Below, one piece after another: positions 1 to 12,700 of a DNA stretch of 64,000 bases. How positions within the stretch are numbered: position 1 is the stretch's first letter; each line of letters begins with the position of its first letter. The position numbers and the translations under genes were made by a program. This stretch comes from Prosopocoilus inquinatus (taxonomy: Eukaryota; Arthropoda; Insecta; Coleoptera; Lucanidae): positions 21,917,806-21,981,805 of the forward strand of contig CM069875.1 of assembly GCA_036172665.1 (NCBI GenBank), read 5' to 3'. The notes below the pieces were generated by a model. It did no database searches. It saw only the letters and a list, made by a program, of their open reading frames with translations, and was not told the origin of the DNA.

Positions 1-1645
1 TTTGTGAAATCAAGCAAATCTTGAATAAATTATTTACATTTATTATCAAGATAGGCGTCGTATCGTATTTATAGCCTTTTATAGCCTGGCTATTTAAATG
101 ATTACCATGCTTACGATAGAGTTTAGAATGTAATTTGTATAAACCAACGAGTATTTATTAAAATAATTAACAATAAACTAGATTAAAATAGTCAATGTAT
201 TGTTAGGACTTCGGGGTTCGGAAATAATATTCGTCAAATAATTTCAAACATTTTAATAAAACAGTTCTCTTATTCTCTAACATTTATTTCAATAACTAAC
301 ACTATAATTTGTTGTCTCGGTTTGATCACCTAAAGTTAGCGATGAATCACGTATTTGAATGTTCATATATCACGGACGTTCGTTACAATGTCAATTTTCA
401 TAAACAGAACTCAGCATTACCGTCACGCGCAAATAGTGTTTCATCACAAGCCAAAATATTTCGGGAAAATAAGACAGGAATGTTCGTCCACTTATTGCTG
501 GAAACACGCAGTAATTTGCAAATTTTAAAAGAAATTTGACAAATGTCATAAACGTTTCGAGCACCATTGTGTTTATGTTGTGGCTATAAAAATTATCTTT
601 CAAATTGATCAACGATATCCAAACATTTTCAGCATTATTAATGTTTGGTTTCTCTTAACCTAAAAGTGCAAAACCAAAGCTGAGTTTCCACTTTAAGTTT
701 GACACGTTATGTTGTTACAGAAGAAATAATTATGTAACATCAGTCCTTTACTTATCCAAACATTACACGCAGAACTTGGCCTACATTAATACATCAGCCA
801 CATTAGTTACACAATCTCGGCAACCGACAGTAGAGAAAAATGAGTCATCGGGATTTTTCAAGAACAAACGACTCCTGTACAGCCCACGTAACTGGAAATT
901 AGGTCAATTAGCTTTACTTAAATAGATAGATTTTCCGATCATAAATCAGTTCGACAATATCCTAATCAGAGTGCGTGAACTCATGCCGCCTAAGTAAAGT
1001 GCTTCTACAATTATTGGTGGACTACGCCCCACAACCTCTAAAGTATACGTTGTAATTGGAGACTTGATATACTAAAGGTTTATACGAGCAGGTTTTTAAG
1101 AAAAATCCGGAGAAATTTACGATATATTGAGAAGAACTAGTGCGTTTAAGGTTATAATCCCTCGAATATCTGCAAATATCTAAAGAAAATTGAAGTATAA
1201 AAAATAATTTAGTGTTAAAATTGGAAAAAAAAGTTTTATAATAATTTAAAAACTAGAAGAATGGATCATAGTGCGATATTTAACTCGATTTTTTTTTTAA
1301 TCTGAAAATAAAATTGTTACAATACAACACGTTGTTTTATAATTATATTTACGGAAGCTGGCAGTCTAACGTTTCGAATAACTCTCAGGCACATGTCGCA
1401 AGCGGGATTACCTGCTCGCAATGCTTGACCGCATCCCTATAATGTGGGTCTCGACAATTTAGCCCGAACATTTGCATTTTATGAGGGAAACATCACTTTC
1501 TTCGGGCACTGTACATGCGATCAACTCCTTTATTATAAGGTACTATGGTTGAATTCTTGGCTTCCGGTTGGAACCACTATTGTTAATTTTGGTGTTACAA
1601 CTTATTTAGATGAGGACATAATTCATAACAAAAACTTTTACAAAT
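1..1645. other. No gene seen; AT-rich unique-looking DNA
   Basis: Only short open frames occur here and they overlap on opposite strands without any family motif. I see no splice-bounded exon, terminal inverted repeat or tandem array. It may be intergenic or intronic. Confidence 0.5.
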
Positions 1646-1651
1646 TTTGTG

Positions 1652-1730
1652 GCAAATCCGCTTCAATTTGTCTACCCTACTGCAATGTCAGGTCAAAAAG
1701 CGATCGTAGGATGTCGCTGTTTTATCTGTT
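1652..1730 (+). repeat. Fragment of the 312-bp dispersed repeat (called S312 here)
   Basis: About 80 bases match the middle of the 312-bp unit that forms the array at 24.3-25.3 kb, including the block TCAGGTCAAAAAGCGATCG followed by ATGTCGCT and TTTTATCTG. Both flanks leave the consensus, so this is a truncated copy. A 108-codon frame crosses it (1444-1770), but only its last third is repeat-derived and I do not treat it as a gene. Confidence 0.75.
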
Positions 1731-3120
1731 TAAAAACTTTTACAAAATCAAATTTTATTTTACACATTAATAAAATTCCAGTTAGAAAAGATTTAGTAAC
1801 GTAGTTTGAAAATTGTTGACAAACCTTTAAACAATGTTTAGAGGAACAGAAAGAGAAGATATAATGTTTGCTTCCTCTTTCATTACCAAAGGGAGGATCT
1901 AAGAAAGTGAACTGCTTGAAACCAGTTTGAGACAGCGGCAGTCCGACTTGACGCGGGGGTCTAAATCGAAGCGTTAAATGTTCCGCCCGCTTATACGTGA
2001 TTTTTAATCAATCAGTCTAATATCGCCACGGTAACAACGCGAATATAATTCCAGAAGCTAATCACAACTCTTTCTTGAATTTAGAAACAACAATTTAGTT
2101 GATTTGAATTAAATAGAAACACGACACGTCTCTGCAGCACACTCTGTCGTGCGCATCGTGTCCGAGCATCGCAGTCAACCGCGACATTATTGTGAATCAT
2201 GTCATCCTAACGAATGCATTATTACTTTGGCTTACCGATTGTTCACTATCAGCTAGACGCGCTGCGCCGGCAAATATGAGGCGTATACACAATCTATTTA
2301 TAACATCTCACCGCTTCGTTGCAATAGTAAAGTTTTACACTTTATTCTGTCCGCCATGTGTTCATTACCTCGCCTTACCACAATTAATAGTGGCAGAAAT
2401 CCGACCACGCCTCATAAAAATAATTCATCAAAAACATGCAAAACGCGGGAATTCATAACTACATTATATTTACATATTTTTGAAAGCAGTTTTCGACGTT
2501 TTGTTAACAAAATTTCAATCTATAAAGTGACCAACGCGTTTTCGAAAATATAAACCGGAAGTATATTTAATGTTAATGTAAAATTCAACAGCGATTTTTG
2601 AACGTTAATTATTTTTTATTTTTCTAATTAACAACTAATAGTAGCGAAATTTCCATTGGTCACTTTGTAGTCCTAGTCCTTAAATATGTGGTGTCAGAAA
2701 ATGAAATAAATTGATTAAGAACTGAACCCTCTACGACTTTGCGCGTTTCAGTGGTTTTCGTATATGGCATTATTCGGTGGATTCCTCTCAAGTAATAATC
2801 AAATGTATATAAATGTTGGAAAACGAACCTCGTATGCTTAGCTATTTCATGGGGATGCCAGTTACTGTAAATTTTGAATAAAAAACGAAAATTTCTTATT
2901 TTATTGCGTGGTGCGTTAATTTATTGAGGCAGTGTATTATGAAAAAGGATTTTGAATGTATTTTCAGCGTTTTCTGTGATGAAGTTTTTCTTAGGTGCAG
3001 AAACTAACATCAGTTTCAATTACTTAATTTTTGTTCCTGAGACTTTCCGGTGAAAAAAACGACTTGGCCATATTTCAGGATTACTTACTACATCTAGTTT
3101 GTCCAGTGGTACACTAATTT
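1731..3120. other. No gene seen
   Basis: Short frames at 2192-2458 and 2356-2553 overlap in different registers and show no domain, signal peptide or codon pattern that I recognise. No repeat structure was found. Confidence 0.45.
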
Positions 3121-3124
3121 TGAA

Positions 3125-3700
3125 GGATGACTATATGTTAGGATATCTTGACTCCAGCTTTTTACTTACAGAAGTTGATGACTCTAGTCTGGAAATACGT
3201 AGATATCCTCGACGAGGAACTCTTCTTAATGTTCCAGTTGTCCGATCAGACCTTAACCTTTTTCTTTGTAGATTCCTTTGCCTGTGGCAAGTCTTGTCTT
3301 CCTTTCTGTTGTACAAATACTGGTTCTGTCGTAATTTTCATTGTTCCCTACGTTTTAGTATCTGTTTTATTTAGATATATTATTTCTAACATCACCGATC
3401 TTTGTTTTCTTTCCGAAACAATTTCCTTTTTTTTTTCTTTTGACTTAATTTTGTTTCTGGGTGGGTGACGCATCATTTCGATATGTGTCTGTTGCGGAGA
3501 TCCATTCTTATATCTTATTTTAGTTACTTTTTTGTACTTTTGGTTGCGTTCATACTATTTAATACCAATATTTGTTATTTAAAAACGAAACTGTTTCACG
3601 AAGATCATCAATTATGATTTCTTTTTCAGATAGTAATCTATTCAAATATATCTTTTCAATATCAGAATCATTTTTATATTATCATCTACACTACTGCATT
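3125..3700 (-). pseudogene. LINE (non-LTR retrotransposon) ORF1-like relic, frameshifted
   Basis: Read on the minus strand, 3690-3545 gives about 48 codons with a coiled-coil-like segment, LLSEKEIIIDDLRETVSFL, of the kind seen near the N-terminus of insect LINE ORF1 proteins. Further along the same strand, after frameshifts, a basic Lys/Arg/Glu-rich stretch follows. Then 3250-3131 encodes RRVPRRGYLRISRLESSTSV, which resembles a conserved (V/P)xxGYLxVxRLxxxTxV segment I associate with ORF1 proteins of several insect LINE clades. ORF1 proteins coat element RNA. Order and orientation of the two segments agree, which strengthens the call. The clade cannot be assigned and no reverse-transcriptase part is adjacent. 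This is inference from recalled motifs. Confidence 0.45.
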
Positions 3701-3744
3701 AATTGATAAGTCGATCGTCAATTTTTATTATATTGTTATAAATA

Positions 3745-3925
3745 GATAAAACAGCGACATCCTGCGATCGCTTTTTGACTTGACATTGCAGTAGGATAAA
3801 TTGAAGCGGGTTTGCTACATAATAAGCTGCCCCATGTAAGCCGACCATGCTTGCTGTCAAAGCATAATGAAAGTTTTAAAAAATCGTTGCAAATCGTTTT
3901 TGAAACGATTTGCAACAAATTTTTT
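3745..3925 (-). repeat. S312 repeat fragment ending in an inverted junction
   Basis: The stretch matches the reverse complement of the 312-bp repeat: AACAGCGACATCCTGCGATC, then CATTGCAGTAGGATA, then GCTTGCTGTCAAAGCATAAT. At its right end 14 bases (3886-3899) are followed after 3 bases by their exact reverse complement (3903-3916). There the repeat turns from minus into plus orientation, as it does in the arrays at 24.8 and 36.7 kb. Confidence 0.8.
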
Positions 3926-6240
3926 TATATTGTCATAGTACCTGATACAGCCAGGGTACATTATTTTTCCGCACTTCATGTATTTTAGACCATTTGCTGG
4001 AACGTTATTACATTTGTTTCATTTTTTTATTGGAATTATTAATCTCTGAATCAGCGCCAATTGCCAATGTCAGAAATTAAGTATGCACACGAGTTATGCA
4101 TACTCAAGGGAAGCGCTGTGCTGTAGTGCGCGACAGCCTTTAGTCTTGCAGACCGAACAAGAAAAAACACTATTCGTGTAAACACGTTTTTTTCTGCGAC
4201 CCTTGATACTAGAATTATATATTTCATATAATAACTGTATTCCCAGTAATCTGGAGTAAGTATTGTATCTTTCTTGGTAATAACTTGGTTACCAATAAGT
4301 CAATCTTACAATATCGGAATCATCCTGTATATTATTTTAATACAAATGTGCAATAGATTCGTTTTATCTACATTATTCATTTGGGTAACAATTGCGTGAA
4401 TTTTTTGCTTTATTTGTGGTCTTAAATATATCAAATCAAACATCACAAGCAAGATCATTTGAGCTCAATTTCGCTATTCCCTCATTCATTCTTCATAATG
4501 ATTGCATGTTATAATCTCTAATTTTTAATTACATATTTGGAAAACCGCATAAAATCGAACAAAAATGATTTTGGAAAATCAAATACAGAAATTAATTTCA
4601 GTGAGCGCATTAATTTTTCACCCGTACTGCAGCAGGTTTAATAACAATGCACATTACGTCTCTATAAAACGTTCATTGGAATATTTTGTTTGTTCGGCCA
4701 GCATGTTCCACCTCTGGTTTAACGGACCAGCAAATTTTGAAATATTAAACCTACGCATTAAATATTCATAACAACGGCTGTAAAAATTCGTTTAATTTAT
4801 AGTCGAAAATGTCCCCGGTTAATCCAGTTTACACGTGAAAGGAACTGAAGCATTTATAATTCGATATAAAATCATATCCTGTTCTGAAGAATGTACTTTC
4901 GACAAGCTAAATTTGAAAATTTTGTTATGACGACGTTAGACTGGATGTCATAGGAAATATTGCGCGCATAAATAAATATTTTAGTAAAATGAGGTTACAC
5001 GTTGGACCCGTAGGCCCTACTCGTCTACAGGATACAAATCCTTTGAGAGAAAGAATATCTTCTTTGTTGACAACAACAAATTATTTTCTTTTGCATTAAA
5101 TGTTTCTTTTACAAGTGAAGCTCAAAGTTAACTTAACGTAAAGGCAATACGCCTGCAACTGAAGTCCTACGTTCGCATTATAATATTGTCTGTGCAAATT
5201 AGGTCAGTCACGGAATGGCGTTATTGTTTGCTGCAATCTACTATAGTTTCACTAATCGTAAGCTAGAATTTCAAGCGCAAACAACTTAGTTACGAATTCA
5301 AGTAGAAGAAGTCTGATATGACACCTCAAAACGTTGAACGTTCTTAACGAAACAATGGCATGTCTAGAATATATTCGTTATAAAGCATCCCCCCAATTTG
5401 AAGTAAGTAATCGCATATAACGTATTACTTTCCGTTGGTCATAAAACTGGATTCCATATTAAACTTCATTTACATACGAATATATCTGCTTTTGTTAAGC
5501 AGTAAAACTGTTGACTAAGGTCGTAAAGTTGTTCATATATGTATGTAGGAGAAATGTTTTACGACGTACGACGCTAGTTTACCTTTATATTGGAAGGAAC
5601 ATAAAATCAAGAAAGAAATAATTATAGTCAGTTTTGTATTAAGTTTAACATTCTAGTACTAATTATTTACCTATTTAAAACATAAGAAGGAGAATGCTGT
5701 TATTTTTGTTGAATCTAGATATTTGAGCAAACTACTACTTCGAAAGAGTGTGACGTTTTTATAAGCGTTGAAACATTGACTATTTCTTAGCTACTATCTA
5801 ATCTCTACGTATACTAACCTGCATTTTCCGAAACCGCACTTTACAATGGTTTTTAAACGAGAAACTGCGAAAGGCTAGTATACTAAATACATTGGACCAT
5901 GGGACGCACAAAAACGAACACACAAATGTGTGCCATATGTCTAAATACATTTTTGATAAAAATAGACCATGAAATTGTAAACGTATGTCGTAACCTACAA
6001 CAGGAAGCAGACGTCAATTCACAAAGTGCGTTCGCTTAATATATCTCAGATGCGAGCTGAATCAAATATATACTTGTCACGTGACTTCAGATGTAAACGA
6101 GTTCTCGAACAAAATACGAACTAAATAGAGCACGCCAATTTCTGTTGAAATATGAGAAAATAACTTGCAGCCTCCAGTAAACGTAATCTGTGGACTGTAC
6201 ATTACCTAATACGGAAAACTAAGCAATTAAACATGAAATA
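3926..6240. other. No gene seen
   Basis: AT-rich DNA with no supported coding region. The 68-codon frame at 4565-4771 has no recognisable feature. A short imperfect inverted repeat around ATGCACACGAGTTATGCAT near 4082-4103 is too small to interpret. Confidence 0.45.
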
Positions 6241-7745
6241 AAGTGTCACGAGGTGTAACAAAAGGAGCGCTTAGATCCGCAAAAGGAAAGAGAAAGGGCC
6301 TGCGTCAACCGTCATCTCCGTAACTCTGAAGCAGGATAGTCGTTTCCTCAGAGAATACGATGATGAGAAAAACTGCGTAACAATGCCCACTCAGTGGAGA
6401 CGACGCGTGAAAACTTCAAAAGGTGTTGCGATTAAGGGCGCCACCCAGAGATGGTTACGCAACCCAAAAGGTTTCGGTGATATACACCTGAGAAAATGTA
6501 TCTCAATTTGTTCCCGAAAAATGCAACTCCCTGTAATCATTAGGGAACACAAAAACAAAGGAACCCTAATAATTCTCTTCATTTTTTACTTTTCGGAAAT
6601 CCCTTCTCACAGGTATGTGCCCCAGCCAATGGTGGTTAATCAAAAAACGGCTTCTGATCCGGCCCAAATCCAAACCGTTTATTAGGATAATACTATCTCA
6701 AGGTTTGTGACTAGTATAAATTCTCTAGTGGGGTGATCGAACAGGTTAATATTAGGAAAATTTCACGTTAGAAGGCCCAAACCGAGGGTAAAAACCGCAT
6801 CGACGTGAGTACTCTCGTTTTTGCTTACAATAGTAAACGTCAATTATGAAAAACAAATCAGTCTATGCGTGAAGCGCAAGGTCGAAAACCATATAAATCT
6901 ACATCCACATTCAGAAGAAGCAAAAAATCAAAGAATAAACACTCTACAATGTAAAGGTAAAATTGCAAAAGCAAAAAAAATAGGCAAGGCACACAAATGA
7001 CACAAAACGTAGGTAAAATGACGTGAACCTCAAAATAAGCTCCCTTAGCCACGTTGCTCAACAACAGCACGTCCTTCCTCGTCAAATTCCTGGCAAAACC
7101 TCTCTCAGCTCAGCCCCAATTCTACGTTGCTAGCAGAACGTACGTCCAGACGATGGCGTCATGCGAACTCTGCGGGCGGATAGAGTAAAAAAATTTTTTT
7201 TTTACTTTAGAATCCCTCCGGGACAAGATGAAATATGTGGCTGCTAACTCAAATCGAAGGATCGAAGGCGGCGCTACCTTCTTAAACTTTTCCCACGAAA
7301 ACACATGGAGGGATGGAGGACGTTCACGCTGATCTAGGCGGAACAAAGGCACGCACAAGGCATCACACTGTCGGCGGGCAAAAGAAAAGATTAACTGTCC
7401 CCGTACGAGCCGCTAAAAGGAAATGAACAACATATTATGGTCTCACTAACAGCGGGCTGACGATCAACGAAGCGAGATAATCCGCAGAAGACGATCGGGT
7501 CGCCAATTCCAAAAATTAAACACTTTAAAAAACGTGCACGATACGTCTGTTCTCAAGCGTGGCGTACAGAGAAGTAAAAGACCAGAAAATTCCACCACTG
7601 GCCACAGACAATACCGTCGCGAGCAGCCATTCGCCGAGCCCAAAAACACGGCGGGAAGCCTACTCGACTGCAAAATCGATGCCCTGGAAATTAACGTGAC
7701 AAAAGCGAACTAAACAACCGAACAGCTTAGATTAGATTAGATTAT
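6240..7745 (+). mobile_element. Purine-rich retroelement-like block with (ATTAG)n tail, unclassified
   Basis: The plus strand turns distinctly A/purine-rich relative to its surroundings, with interrupted frames rich in Lys, Arg and Asn, and ends at 7727-7744 in three tandem copies of ATTAG. A-rich sense strands and short simple-sequence 3' tails are typical of LINE 3' ends, so a truncated non-LTR element is the likeliest reading. I find no reverse-transcriptase or endonuclease motif, no clear target-site duplication, and the left edge is only approximate. A chance compositional island is possible. Confidence 0.25.
7727..7744. repeat. (ATTAG)n short tandem repeat
   Basis: Three contiguous ATTAG units plus a partial fourth. 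It lies at the right edge of the purine-rich block and may be a retrotransposon 3' tail. Confidence 0.7.
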
Positions 7746-9055
7746 TTACAATGTACTAAAAGAGTCATAGTGCATGCGCGATTTTTAAAAATCTGAATCT
7801 CCGACACCTCCATCTAAGTACTCCGGGCAAGTCAAGGTGAATCCGAAACATCTCATTGTGAATATTCGTACCATGTAGATTTACCTCTAATTCCTCGATA
7901 AGCAATAAACGAACGATTTAGATGAATCTGATCTGTCGGATGTAAATAAATCTGTATTAAGCGAACGCACCTATATATTGCCAAGTATACAAACAAATTG
8001 CTATAGTAATCTAGAACAAACGCTTTGTCTTCCGTGGCCTACTTTTATCAAAAATACATTTGGACTTATGGTAACTCTCTCGTACAGTTGACCACTTAGT
8101 CATTTTTATGACTTTCGTGCAAATTATTTCGACGTCTGTACTAAAGAATCTCATGCACGATTGGACGAATATTTTAACTTAAGTTTAAATCATATTTTGA
8201 ATAATAACGACTGTACAATTGAAAAGTTCATCAAGCAACTAAGTACAAATTTAGTTAAACCATGAATTAAATCCACATCAGTGGGGACGGGTAATGAAAA
8301 ATAATATTTTAAGATATAACTACATTATTACGCCTGCATCGGTTGTACTGCTGAACACATTTTCTTACAGCTGTTTGAAAGATTGTGGTGCTAATTGTGG
8401 ATGCAGGAAAGTGGTATTGTCATGCTTTATAGTAATAATAATAATAATACACAAATAGGTTACGATGATAATGAAGTAAGTTATTTACATTATTTACTAT
8501 GAAGTACATCCGAGAAAGTTGATGATGCCGAAAAAAAGATGAAGAAAATGAAGAGGAGGAAGAAGTACCAGAGGAAGACAGCGACGAAGAAGGATAATAA
8601 CATGAAATATGGATTGTTCCTACCTAAAAAGAAAACATATAACGACGCCCCGCATTCAACCTCGAAAATGCTATGGAAAAAACGGTTCATCGCACGTAAA
8701 AATGTATAAGAACTTTTTTATGGGAAATTGTCCAATGTACAATTCTAACAATAACCCGGATTGTCAGACCAATAGGAATCGAGATAATCGCGAAAAAAGC
8801 ATTTCTTTTGCGTTTGACCTTGAATAACACGTGAAGCCGGCATGATATCGATGGGGACTTCTCGTATTATTTATAATGGCTATATAAAGGTGTATACTAT
8901 ATCTATATCTATACTATTCAGCTAGGTTGGATATTTTCGGAAGACAAATCCTTATTTTACTGCATTAAAAAGGGAAAATTCAAAAGAGAGAGGCTGTAAA
9001 ATCGAAAGTTGCATTTCCACCAAGGTCAAGTTCAAAAATGTCTCAATCTCTCAAA
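7746..9055. other. No gene recognised; includes a short basic open segment
   Basis: From about 8502 to 8709 a plus-strand frame stays open for roughly 68 codons after a stop and reads as a strongly basic peptide (KKMKKMKRRKKYQRK, then LFLPKKKTYNDAPHS). It lacks an early start codon and has no known domain. The first part is a GA-rich low-complexity tract, which makes an open frame easy by chance. An (AAT)n run sits near 8438-8452. Confidence 0.3.
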
Positions 9056-9119
9056 TGAATAGATACTATTGTAATTGTATCTAAATGCAGAAACAGATAC
9101 ATTTAATAGTTTCTGAGAT

Positions 9120-9235
9120 ACATATCTAGAAACTCAAAAAGTATTTAGATACTGTATCTAGATACTTGTACCTAGATACTTGCATCTAGGTATCTAGATA
9201 CTTGTACCTACATATTTGTAGCTAGATACTTAACA
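9120..9235. repeat. Degenerate tandem repeat of TAGATACTTG type
   Basis: The motif TAGATACTTG or a near match recurs about every 12-24 bases (TATCTAGATACTTGTACC, CTAGATACTTGCATC, GCTAGATACTTAAC), with some inverted matches because TATCTAGATA is self-complementary. Such clusters occur as subterminal transposase-binding repeats in hAT elements. The structure parallels the ACCCG cluster at 47.5 kb, but no matching termini or 8-bp duplication were found here. Confidence 0.55.
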
Positions 9236-9629
9236 ACTCGTTTCGTAGCAACGTAAACGGTTTATACTTTTCGTAAAGTTGTCTCTCCATAGAATTAAAG
9301 TCTCACATAAATTTGTTTCAGAAACCGGGCACAAGTGAATTAAGACTGCTTGATCCCTTACAGTCAATTGGCGCCTTCCCTATTTTTGTGATACAGAATT
9401 TACTTATCAGTTTTTAGAAGAAAAAAAATATTTTCTTGTTCTGACTGAGTATCTGCAGAAAAAGAAAAATGTAGGATTGTTTCTTTAGAAATAGGATACT
9501 CTAGTGAATTAGTTTAATGAGTTTTTGAAATTGATCATTTTTACGTTTTACGAAAAGTTTCAGACTTGTTTGTAATTAATCTATTTATCTCTTATAATTT
9601 TGGATATCCCCCATTAATTAATTGAATTA

Positions 9630-9756
9630 GGTCAGATTTCTTACCTCCTGATGATTTTATCTACCAGGTAATATCCTCGGAAACTATTATCGTTACAAAG
9701 GTTTCCAAGGATAATACCTGACAGATAAATTTATCAAGAGGTGAAGAAATGGGGCC
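9630..9756. mobile_element. 127-bp palindromic MITE with TTA duplication (PIF/Harbinger-like)
   Basis: Left end GGTCAGATTTCTTACCTCC is the imperfect inverse of right end GGTGAAGAAATGGGGCC, and the whole unit folds on itself around TTATCGTTACAAAGG. TTA directly precedes (9627-9629) and follows (9757-9759) the element. A 3-bp TTA or TWA duplication with GG-starting termini is the known signature of PIF/Harbinger (Tourist-type) MITEs. Relatives lie at 24042-24169 and 31358-31446. It is non-coding. Confidence 0.8.
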
Positions 9757-9759
9757 TTA

Positions 9760-12700
9760 GTTGTGCTTCGTTCACTATATTAGTATTCTGTTAAAAGAAG
9801 AACATGTTAAAAGTACGTTCCTGTTTGGATTATTAGTTCCGTTTGGCTCTACGAAAACAGATTTACTTTGCAATAAGAAGCCTATAATAAGACAGCATCC
9901 TCCTAGTGCAGTTACCATTGCGACCGAACGATAACATCTCAGCATAGAAATCGCCTCGAATTTCCCTCATTGTTTCCATGTGGCGCCAATTCCGACTGCG
10001 TCAATGTTTATGGAATGCAACTCGGGATAGTTTCGGAGCCGTTGTTTTGCTCTTGTACTTCAGCAATCGTGCATAGGAGCCATCTGATGTGCAGTGCATT
10101 CAGTTCGAAAGACGGCGGAGCCATTTGTTTGCCGTCTCTTTGGAGTGACTTGTGGCAAAAACATACATCGTGCTCGACAACGCTTTAACCAAACTCGTCT
10201 TACATAGAAACTACGTTAATTATTTTGGTAACTAGTGCATATAAGTTGGCAAGCGTTTTTGCAGTACCATCTCGCTACGTACTTTTGCAGAAAAACTTTA
10301 CTCCAATGCAAAAAAATTAATTCCTTACGGGATTGAAAACTGATTTGACTAAATTCACAAGGAAATTTCATCCACCCTTTTTCTTGAAAATACTTGGTAT
10401 AGATTAATTACAGTTGAAAGCAAAAAATAATATACGGAAACGGTTTCCTGTAATAGTTCTTTCCAAAAATAGCATTAATTAAAGACGACTTCACAGATTT
10501 TACCAAAGTCTTAAGCTTTAAATATTTATCATCTGTGAAGTGGTCTATAATCAATACCATTTTAATTGAGAAAGAATAATTACAAGAAGCAGTTTCTGTG
10601 TGCTATATTTTGTTTTCGACAGTATTTGTTAATTTGTTTAAAACTCTGGTAAGTTTAAAACTTTATACATATATGATCGTATGTTAAAACAAAACGCATC
10701 CTGTTATTTGATAGTACAAATTAAATTTGTTTAAGACAACCACTTACTAGAAGCGGTAGTATGAAATTCTATTCTGATCTCCCACAGGTGCTTATCGATC
10801 CAGAAACTTTCCTAATACTCATCTTGTGACGTACGCTTCAAATTTCACCGTCAACTTAGTTTAATGTTAGTAAGGCCCCGAAGGTAACAAAGGGCGCGCG
10901 TTAGCGCAACGTTAACGCACCAAGATTTTTCACGAGCGCCCGTAATTTTCCGGTCTATCGATGTGACTGAAAAGTTCGCGAGAAAACGGCCGGCCCGGGG
11001 TCATCAGTTTCCGGTCGTATGGTCACGTACCGGCCTTCCTTCTACTTGACCGGTGTTAAGTTCTTTACTGTTACGGCGGACTAGGACCTCGAATCCCGGC
11101 AATAACGATCGAGAACGTTGTCCAAACTTTACGGTTATGTGTTGTTTTCCTTTACAAGATTTTACGTCGTCTATCTTTATGTTTGCAGTCATGTTTTACA
11201 GTACAGCTCCATAACAAAAGGATTCCTATTAAAACTTTTTGGCCATGAAAACAGAAGAAGCTTTCGATGGTGTGATTTTCGTCCTCAAATTTAACTAACA
11301 CTTTTGCAGCCAATAAATGAGAGTGAGTGTGCGGAAAGACGCAAAGTTGCTGGGCTTGCTAATGGAAAATGGTCTTCTAACCATTCCATAGGAAATACTT
11401 TTACATTTCTTTTCTGAAGGATAGCAATTACCTTAAAAATAAATTGTTTATTTTCATTGGGGATGAAGGAACAAAATTACCAAGTGTAAAAATCTTGTCT
11501 CAGCTCCAATAGGTACATGGCTCCTGAACAGATGCAGTGAAATACAATTTAAACGCAACTATTTATTTTCTTTTTAGAATTGAACTGCCTATTATTAACT
11601 AATTAACTGGCAATGAATTACCCCGTTTGACTCATCAGTGATATTACCCCTTTGATAAAGCATCAACAGTACGTATACCAACATTTCACTTTTCACTCAA
11701 AAGCAAGTACACTCCCGATAACCATATCTCGGACGCTCTTTATTGACGTGAAATATCTGACCTCGCAAAACTCACGTCTAGAATCTTGTATACAAAGTTG
11801 ACCTAGGGGGCCACCAACATATAACCGCATCTGATCGAATTGAATAGAATTCTTGAACGCACACAAACGGTGTAATCCTTTTAAATGGCTTTGACCGAGA
11901 TACAAATAACATTCGACCCGACATTATTGAGATTGCCTCAGAAAATTTCTGTTTATTTTGATGTAGATCGTACCATTATAATACATTTGTATTTTTTATA
12001 ACGAGAAATTGGTTTGTGGACTTCACATTCTAGGTTATAGCGACCCTTTTTTTTACAAATGTCGATGTTTCTTAAGTTATCTAAAAATTCACGTTTCTAT
12101 TTGAGGCTTTAGAATGCAGAAATAAGTTTTAAGAAACTGATTTATGAGTTTATAATATTTTTGTATACCAAAACTGGAAAACTTTAGATTACTTGCAAAA
12201 CTTTATGAAAACTTATTTAAATTCCTGTATATGTAAGCTAATAAAAAGAATAGAATAGAAAAAGAATAACAAAAATAGAAAAGTCAGAGACTGTTATAAA
12301 ATTTATAAATTTTTCGTAAATGAAATCGGCCCTTGTCCGATGAAAATTGTTTTTAATATTTGAAAAAATAATTAAATAAACAAGTTATCAAGAGAAACGA
12401 AAAAGCAACGTAACGGAGAAAGATGCAACCACATCACACTACAATATTTGGTGATTAAAATTAACAGTAAATCGTTTTCAAAATTTTCCTCTCTTATGTA
12501 GTTACAGAACTACAGAAATCCTTAATGTAAAATTAACACTGTACACATTTTATTTAAAGAAAGATGCACTACGCTGTTCGTAACCATAACCACGAATAGC
12601 ACCAAAGACTTTAACATTAAAAGAAGACTATTTAGGTTTCATTAGAAGAATAAAAGATTTAACACAAGTCGACATACAATGTGGAGTAACAGTGGTCGCT

